Shown here: piece by piece, positions 59,017 through 64,000 of the stretch | Numbering within the stretch: position 1 is the first letter of the stretch | Layout: every line of letters begins with the position of its first letter | Source: Pseudomonadota bacterium | Lineage (GTDB): Bacteria > Desulfobacterota > Desulfobacteria > Desulfobacterales > Desulfosarcinaceae | Length of the DNA stretch: 64,000 bases | Direction: 5' to 3' | Assembly (NCBI GenBank): GCA_023435265.1 | Contig: JAEYRZ010000174.1 | Location: 13,860-77,859, forward strand | The notes under the pieces: generated by a model | The model's database searches: none | The model's input: the letters and a program-made list of their open reading frames with translations, nothing else | Told to the model about the DNA's origin: nothing | Translations under genes and position numbers: made by a program

Positions 59017-59213
59017 ACGCTCGCCCTTTGCAAAGAATTGCGTATTCAGGGGGTTGCAGCATTCTTCCGGCCGACTATGCGCTTGCTTGCCTGAAACGAA
59101 TATGTTAATCTCCGCGCGATCAAAGCCGCTGCAGATTTCCCTGATTCACAATTGAAGCCTTTCCCCCGGGGATCAAACTCCGCGTGGCCGACAGCTGAGA
59201 GGGCGAGATTGAA

Positions 59214-61304
59214 ATGAAAAGGGCACCCCTTACGGCTCCATCGATTCCCCCCGGTACGGAAGTCAGTCGTGAAGAAAAAGATGTACTCGCGAGCCAGCCC
59301 GATGCCCCCTCCGAAACGATAAAGGCGAGCACCGAACGCCGACTCGGCCGCAGCCAACTGATCAACAAGCTGAACCACATCAATTTTCTGGATCAAACGG
59401 TCACCGTCGTCTTCAGGCATCGCAAATACCCCCGCTGTCTCAGCGTGAAAGCCCATCCCCTGCCCTGCCACGATGAAAACCTGACCTGCCGCTGGTCGGA
59501 TGGCGTGCCGGCCGGTCAGTTGATCGAATCCTACCAGTTCGAATGCCTGTACGTCGAAAAAGGCCTCGAGCGGTTCGAGGTCAAACCGGAAGTCAAAAGC
59601 ATCGATGCAGGGCAGATCCAGTTCGTTTTGCCGGAGACATGCAGCGAGGTCGGCGTACGCAAGACCCACCGCTATCAAGGCAGCGATGTCAGCGCATACC
59701 TTCTGCAGAACGGTGCCTTTTACTTCGGACGACTGATCGATTACTGCGCGTTTCAATTCCGCATCGCCGTCGAAACAGCACCGCCCCAGACATTTCAATG
59801 GATCGACGTCAATGAACCGGTCAGCGTGGTATTCACCAAGGGCGGCCAAACCCTTTTTTCCGGGGATTGCCGCGTGGTCCGGCACGATCACGGACAACAT
59901 GTCCGCCATATCAACCTGTCGCCGCTGCGTCGGAATCTGCGCCGCTTCAGTCCCCGCGAATTCCGCAATCCGCGACAGAAAATCTCCCCTGCACCCGATG
60001 CGGTATTCACCCACCCGCTCTTCGGCAAGCGCTGCAGTCTCAGGGTAGTCGATATTTCCGGCGCCGGGCTGGCCGTGGAGGAGGAAGAGCACCTGGCGGT
60101 GCTCTTGCCGGGACTCATCCTGCCCAGACTGAAATTGATGTTCAGCGACGGCACGGTCATGCGCTGCATGGCCCAGGTCGTCTACAGCCGTCCGCATGAT
60201 GCCGCGGTCCCCACGTTGCGCACCGGACTGGCCATTCTGGATATGGACGTCGAAGACCATATCCGCCTGCTTGCCCTGCTGTACCAGGCCAACGACGCCC
60301 GCGCGTATGTCTGCAACCGCGTCGATCTTGATGAACTCTGGAATTTCTTCTTCGAAACCGGATTCATTTATCCCCGCAAGTATGAATTCATCCAGGCGAA
60401 CAAGGACCGCATCCGGGCCACCTACGAAAAGCTCTACCACATGAGCCCCAGCATCGCGTCGCACTTCACCTATCAGGACAACGGCCGTATCATGGCGCAC
60501 ATGGGCATCATCCGCTTTTACGAGAAGTCCTGGCTGATCCAGCATCATGCGGCCTTGCGCCGCTCCAACAATCGCGGGGGGCTGGCGGTTCTGGGGCAGG
60601 TGGGCCGGTTCATCAACGACAGCCATCGCATTTACTCGATGCATATGGATTATGTTTTCTGCTATTTCCGGCCGGATAACAAATTTCCCAATCACGTATT
60701 CGGTGGTGCCGCCCGCAATATCAAAAACCCGCAGCTTTGCTCCGTGGATCCCTTCGCCTTTCTGCACTTCAACGCCCATCGAAATACACCGGCCGTTTTT
60801 CCGGATAACTGGGCCCTGAGCCCGGCCGAAGAGAACGACCTTGCGGACCTGAGCGTTTTTTATGAAGAACTTTCCGGGGGGCTGATGCTGCAGGCGCTCC
60901 ACCTGGCTCCCGGCCGCATCGACTGCAGCGGCCTCATCGAAACCTATCGTGCAAAAGGCCTGACGCGCGACCGGCAGCTTTTCGCATTGCGCTATCGCGA
61001 AAGGGCCTGCGCCGTGATCATGGTCAACCGCGCCGATCTCGGCTTGAATATGTCGGACCTCACCAATTCGATCAAAATCATTGCCCTGAATACCCGGCAT
61101 CTGACGATGGAAGTCATTCAGACAGCGGTCGGCGCCCTGTCCCACCTTTTGGAGAACGAAGAAATACCCGTACTGCTTTATCCCAGGGCGGCAGCCGAAC
61201 AGATGGGGATCACCTTCGAAAAAACCTACAGTCTGTGGGTCTACAACATGCGGAACCTGGACCCCTATTTTAAATTTCTCAAGCGGTTGTTGAAATTCAT
61301 TTAG
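59214..61304 (+). CDS. PilZ domain protein with long C-terminal domain
   Basis: The 696-residue protein has a YcgR-like N-terminal region (about 50-235), then a PilZ domain (about 240-370) with Arg-rich NLRRFSPREF and DISGAGLAV, the c-di-GMP-binding RxxxR and D/NxSxxG elements. The final 320 residues form a separate domain that looks GNAT-like (FALRYRERACAVIMVNRADL near 596-615), containing YHMSPSIASHFTYQDNGR and HMGIIRFYEKSWLIQHHAA; I do not recognise the family with certainty. It is likely a cytosolic c-di-GMP effector. GAGGG precedes the ATG by nine bases. The antisense open frame over it is a shadow. Confidence 0.85.
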   Translation: MKRAPLTAPSIPPGTEVSREEKDVLASQPDAPSETIKASTERRLGRSQLINKLNHINFLDQTVTVVFRHRKYPRCLSVKAHPLPCHDENLTCRWSDGVPAGQLIESYQFECLYVEKGLERFEVKPEVKSIDAGQIQFVLPETCSEVGVRKTHRYQGSDVSAYLLQNGAFYFGRLIDYCAFQFRIAVETAPPQTFQWIDVNEPVSVVFTKGGQTLFSGDCRVVRHDHGQHVRHINLSPLRRNLRRFSPREFRNPRQKISPAPDAVFTHPLFGKRCSLRVVDISGAGLAVEEEEHLAVLLPGLILPRLKLMFSDGTVMRCMAQVVYSRPHDAAVPTLRTGLAILDMDVEDHIRLLALLYQANDARAYVCNRVDLDELWNFFFETGFIYPRKYEFIQANKDRIRATYEKLYHMSPSIASHFTYQDNGRIMAHMGIIRFYEKSWLIQHHAALRRSNNRGGLAVLGQVGRFINDSHRIYSMHMDYVFCYFRPDNKFPNHVFGGAARNIKNPQLCSVDPFAFLHFNAHRNTPAVFPDNWALSPAEENDLADLSVFYEELSGGLMLQALHLAPGRIDCSGLIETYRAKGLTRDRQLFALRYRERACAVIMVNRADLGLNMSDLTNSIKIIALNTRHLTMEVIQTAVGALSHLLENEEIPVLLYPRAAAEQMGITFEKTYSLWVYNMRNLDPYFKFLKRLLKFI

Positions 61305-61320
61305 CAGGTTGTCGGGTCAT

Positions 61321-61357
61321 GCGGCGGAACCGAATCGGTTCCGTCCGGCTTCGCCGC
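61321..61357. terminator. Nested hairpin between convergent PilZ and methyltransferase genes
   Basis: An inner stem (CGGAACCGA at 61325-61333 with TCGGTTCCG at 61335-61343) sits within GCGGCG/CGCCGC arms at 61321-61326 and 61352-61357, followed by a short T-run. It likely stops both genes. Confidence 0.6.
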
Positions 61358-61361
61358 TTTC

Positions 61362-62171
61362 TTACATGGGCTTGCGCCCGCGGCAGGATATGATCGGCGT
61401 GTAGGTGAACCGGCGAGGGTCCGCAAAGAAGGTTTCGAATTCACGTTTGAATTCCGGGTAACCGCCGGCGTAGCCGGGAAATTCATAGCCGCAGTGCTTG
61501 ACCGCGACTTCCAGCTTTCGGCTCCAGTTGAAGGCATCGTTCTCTTTCAGCGGCCCGTAGATCAGATGATGGGCGGCCAGCTCCGCCCGAATTTCCGTAA
61601 ACCCCAGGTCATACAGGAACGAATACAGTTTGATGCCCACATGCGGGTCGAAATCGGCGACCTGCTCCAATCGCCGCATGCAGCCCTGCAGCGCTTCGCT
61701 CAGCCGGGAAGACATGCCGAAATGGTTCAGGCAGTTGTAGTCGAGATCGATCAGGCAGAGGATCCCGCCCGGCTTGAGAATCCGCGTAAGTCCGCGCGCG
61801 ATCTCGAACGCCCGGCTGCGATAGTGCTCCAGCAGGAAGCGCACCCAGATGAGATCGAAGGTTCCCAGGTCGGACAATTCTTTGGTCGCGTCGCGGCATA
61901 GAAATGTAATGCCGTCCACCTGGTAGACTTCCCGGGCGTAATCGACCCGCGCAGCGGAAATATCGATGCCGACGGCGCTGCCGCCGGGCTGCACCATTGC
62001 GTAAAGCTCGCGGGTCGTCTTGCCGGAGCCGAAGCCGATGTCCGCCACCCGCATGCCGGGCTCGATTCCGGCCCAGGCGGCCTGGGCGCGGACCACGCCC
62101 GGGTCGGTTTTGCGTTCCAGCCGCACGATCTCCTGATCGTGCTCCATCAAATACGTACTTCGTTCGGTCAT
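61362..62171 (-). CDS. Class I SAM-dependent methyltransferase
   Basis: The 269-residue protein has motif I VADIGFGSGKTTRE (about 42-55), motif II VGIDISAARVDYA, FDLIWVRFLLEHY and ILKPGGILCLIDLDYN, a standard class I SAM fold. The substrate is unknown; motif spacing resembles small-molecule methyltransferases (UbiE/Cfr-type are not suggested). It is 16 bp downstream of the GYF-AIM24 gene and probably in the same operon. Confidence 0.85.
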   Translation of the reverse strand: MTERSTYLMEHDQEIVRLERKTDPGVVRAQAAWAGIEPGMRVADIGFGSGKTTRELYAMVQPGGSAVGIDISAARVDYAREVYQVDGITFLCRDATKELSDLGTFDLIWVRFLLEHYRSRAFEIARGLTRILKPGGILCLIDLDYNCLNHFGMSSRLSEALQGCMRRLEQVADFDPHVGIKLYSFLYDLGFTEIRAELAAHHLIYGPLKENDAFNWSRKLEVAVKHCGYEFPGYAGGYPEFKREFETFFADPRRFTYTPIISCRGRKPM

Positions 62172-62187
62172 TTCGCCTCAGCCGTGG

Positions 62188-63186
62188 TCAGGAGTTATCG
62201 CCGTCGAGAAAACCTCCAAGGGCGCCCAGCACCGAACCCTCACCTTTGCCGCCGCCCCGCTGGGGTGCAGCCTTCAGCATCCGCCCGGCCAGGCGGGAAA
62301 AAGGCAGCGACTGAAGCCAGATCCTGCCCGGCCCGCGCAACGTGGCGAAAAAAAGTCCTTCGCCTCCGAAAAGGGCGCTCTTGATGCCGCCGGCCTGCTG
62401 GATATCGAAGTCGACGTCCGCGTCGAGGGCGACGATGCAGCCGGTATCGACATGCAGCACTTCACCGGCGCGCAGTGTCCGTTCGACCACGGTGCCGCCG
62501 GCATGCATGAAAACCATGCCGTCCCCTTGCAGCTTCTGCATGATGAATCCTTCGCCGCCGAACAGTCCGGTCAGGATCTTGCGCTGAAAGTGGACGCCGA
62601 TGCTGACGCCTTTGGCGGCGCAAAGAAAGCTGTCTTTCTGGCAGACCAACGTGCCGTTGACCGTATTGAGGCCTACGGGAATGATATTGCCCGGGAACGG
62701 GGCGCCGAAGGCCACGTGAGCTTTGCCTTGTCCCTGGTGGGTGAAGACGGTCATGAACAGGCTTTCGCCGGTAAGCAGTCTTTTGCCCGCACCCATCAGC
62801 TTGTCCATAAATCCGCCGCCCGAGCCGGAGGCGGAGCCGTCGCCGAAGATCGTCTGCATTTGAATCGAGCTGTCTTTGTACATCATGGCGCCCGCTTCGG
62901 CCACGGCGCTTTCCCCCGGGTCGAGTTCGATTTCCACGAATTGCATTTCGGAGCCGAAGATCTTGAATTCGATCTCGTCGGTTCGCTTGGTTGCAAGCGG
63001 CGGCGGCACCGGCGCGGCCCCCGGGGCCGTGGGCTTCAATTCGGCGATTGCGCCGATCGGCATCCATTCGGCAAAACCTTCCCGCCAGGCATGGCCGTCC
63101 GGATTGCGCAAAGCCTGCGCCTGGGCCGCGGCATGGTCCAGGGGGCCCATCTGGCTGCCGTCGTAACTGAGATACCAATGCGTCAT
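62188..63186 (-). CDS. GYF-like domain fused to AIM24/TIGR00266 domain
   Basis: The 332-residue protein starts with a GYF_2-type domain (MTHWYLSYDGSQMGPL, then EWMPIGAI; residues 1-48), a Pro/Ala linker (52-65) and an AIM24/TIGR00266 domain (about 70-290) with Gly-rich strands such as GGEGFIMQKLQGDGMVFMHA. AIM24 proteins are beta-rich and poorly understood; fungal members sit in mitochondria. GYF domains bind proline-rich peptides, and the upstream overlapping gene encodes polyproline tracts. Overlap with that gene is 4 bp (ATGA). Confidence 0.88.
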   Translation of the reverse strand: MTHWYLSYDGSQMGPLDHAAAQAQALRNPDGHAWREGFAEWMPIGAIAELKPTAPGAAPVPPPLATKRTDEIEFKIFGSEMQFVEIELDPGESAVAEAGAMMYKDSSIQMQTIFGDGSASGSGGGFMDKLMGAGKRLLTGESLFMTVFTHQGQGKAHVAFGAPFPGNIIPVGLNTVNGTLVCQKDSFLCAAKGVSIGVHFQRKILTGLFGGEGFIMQKLQGDGMVFMHAGGTVVERTLRAGEVLHVDTGCIVALDADVDFDIQQAGGIKSALFGGEGLFFATLRGPGRIWLQSLPFSRLAGRMLKAAPQRGGGKGEGSVLGALGGFLDGDNS

Positions 63187-63842
63187 GAGGTGCTCCTTTC
63201 GTTTCCCAGGGTACCGAGGTGGCGGTGAATGGATGCGATTTGCGTATCGTCCAGGCCCAGGTAGTGTGCGAGATCCTGAAGATAGCGTTGTTCCTTCTCG
63301 GTATCCGGGTCGATGGCCAGAAGGGAAACCTCATAGACTGCGCCCGCCATTCGGCGCTCGACGGCCGCGCATGCCACGGCTTGCGCGTTCTGGGGCGCGA
63401 GCAGTTCGTGCATCAGGAACGCCTGGTCCTCCGGACTCAGCTGCTGCTCCTTGAGCCGATCGAAGATCCGGCCGCACTCATCTTGATCGATCACGCCATC
63501 GGCATTGGCCGCCGCGATCATGGCACGGATCAGGAGCACCGCATCCTGAGCGCGACGGTCTTCCTGAATTGATTCGAAGGCAGGCGCACCCGGCGGTGGG
63601 GGCGGCGCTGCGCCGCCCGGCGGAGGTGGAGGCGGAGGCGGCCCACCTCGGTTCGCACGCGGCGGCGGGGGCGGTGCGGTTCCGCCGGTCATGCCCCCGG
63701 GACGATTGAGAAAATGCTCGGCGGCTGCCATGGCCACGCCCACCAGGCCCAGCATGGCGCCGCCGGACAACAGGCCGCCTGCCCCGCCGCGCCGCATCCC
63801 GGAACGAATCAGGCCTCCCAGCAATTTTTCCGGATCGAACAT
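63183..63842 (-). CDS. DUF533 (TerB-like) protein with polyproline linker
   Basis: The 219-residue protein has a Gly-rich N-terminus (LLGGLIRSGMRRGG) and hydrophobic GLVGVAMAAAEHFL, then a Pro-rich linker (residues 57-87) with runs of five, eight and five prolines ending PPGG or PPGA, and a TerB-like DUF533 domain (about 90-215; LLIRAMIAAANADGVIDQDE). DUF533 resembles E. coli YebE; its function is unknown. ATG 63842 follows AAAGGA. The stop overlaps the GYF-AIM24 start by 4 bp. Eight consecutive prolines should need EF-P. Confidence 0.85.
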   Translation of the reverse strand: MFDPEKLLGGLIRSGMRRGGAGGLLSGGAMLGLVGVAMAAAEHFLNRPGGMTGGTAPPPPPRANRGGPPPPPPPPGGAAPPPPPGAPAFESIQEDRRAQDAVLLIRAMIAAANADGVIDQDECGRIFDRLKEQQLSPEDQAFLMHELLAPQNAQAVACAAVERRMAGAVYEVSLLAIDPDTEKEQRYLQDLAHYLGLDDTQIASIHRHLGTLGNERSTS

Positions 63843-63928
63843 GGCTGCATTCCTTTCGTGCTTCATTTCCGAACAACGCGCAAGCGCGATCTTTCGTTGA
63901 AGCGCGGCAGCTTGTCAAGCGCCATAAG

Positions 63929-64000
63929 ATGATTTTTGCATTTGAAACCGAGCCCGTGATGGTTTATCAGATCGGCGATGAGGCCCTACACCTTCCATCC
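63929..64000 (+). other. Open frame running off the right edge (uncertain)
   Basis: An ATG at 63929 opens 24 codons (MIFAFETEPVMVYQ...) to the window end. No ribosome binding site is visible and the fragment is too short to judge. It could be the start of a plus-strand gene divergent from the DUF533 gene, or chance. Confidence 0.2.

Noticed and set aside
59046..61145. A 699-codon open frame on the minus strand
   Set aside because: It lies wholly antisense to the PilZ protein gene, has no recognisable domains and a composition typical of GC-rich shadow frames.

Overview
The window is a GC-rich chromosomal segment from a Gram-negative anaerobe, most likely a sulfate-reducing member of Desulfobacterota (Desulfobacterales-like). 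The evidence is the partial Qrc menaquinone reductase complex at the left edge, Kdo/LPS genes (kdsD, waaA), small lineage-typical cysteine-rich proteins, a flagellar DVU0524-like protein, selA, and the gene orders phoH-pgpH-ybeY-pdxJ-nnrD-tsaE-lysC and remA-gmk. Genus is not determined. Almost all of it is core genome. I see no prophage, transposase, CRISPR array, toxin-antitoxin pair, defence island, tRNA or rRNA. Only two copies of a short hairpin (MITE/REP-like) element look mobile.

Layout. 1-1941 (minus): qrcA and the start of qrcB. 2360-7772 (plus): rpsF-rpsR-rplI, dnaB-hflX, an inositol-monophosphatase-family gene and a small Cys protein. 8082-9425 (minus): a divergent dnaA with a 700-bp AT-richer upstream region. 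10125-12938: uvrA. 12989-14659 (minus): the Fo operon atpZ-atpI-atpB-atpE. 14822-18649 (minus): icd, comF, pgeF, pyrK, with a repeat element between comF and pgeF. 18820-22213 (minus): Trm112-like, DUF4416, yicC, remA, gmk, rlmB. 22582-30447: UDP-glucuronate decarboxylase, a cyclic-nucleotide-binding protein, a CLC transporter, an aminotransferase, a PxxKW protein, MscS and KdsD.

30505-41594: an ATP-type phosphofructokinase, waaA, an LpoA-like lipoprotein, a DUF4124 protein, a class II aldolase, a Nudix hydrolase, a flagellum-associated pair, mazG-cvpA and phoH. 41607-48742: pgpH, ybeY, a degenerate pdxJ, nnrD, tsaE, lysC and a tiny membrane ORF. 48823-53871: pyrF (minus), a CheD-HDOD fusion, selA and a GGDEF-remnant/TPR protein. 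54035-56707: fmdB-hemC-hemDX. 56811-61304: a peptidase-like protein lacking its catalytic pair, glucosyl-3-phosphoglycerate synthase and a PilZ protein. 61362-63842 (minus): a methyltransferase, a GYF-AIM24 protein and a proline-rich DUF533 protein.

Functionally the window covers respiration (Qrc, Fo), translation and replication (rpsF/R, rplI, dnaB, dnaA, hflX, ybeY, tsaE), nucleotide metabolism (gmk, pyrK, pyrF, mazG), tetrapyrrole synthesis, LPS and sugar-nucleotide synthesis, and cyclic-nucleotide signalling (pgpH, PilZ, HDOD, cNMP).

The best leads are: (i) a pdxJ at its usual locus that has lost most of its active site; (ii) a GYF-domain/polyproline gene pair that may form a complex; (iii) a DnaA with changed ATPase and DNA-reading motifs beside a candidate origin-like region; (iv) a CheD-HDOD fusion; (v) a peptidase homologue without its Glu-Glu pair, translationally coupled to GpgS; (vi) an HflX with a RadC/JAMM-like N-terminal motif. 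No complete, clearly new system is visible.
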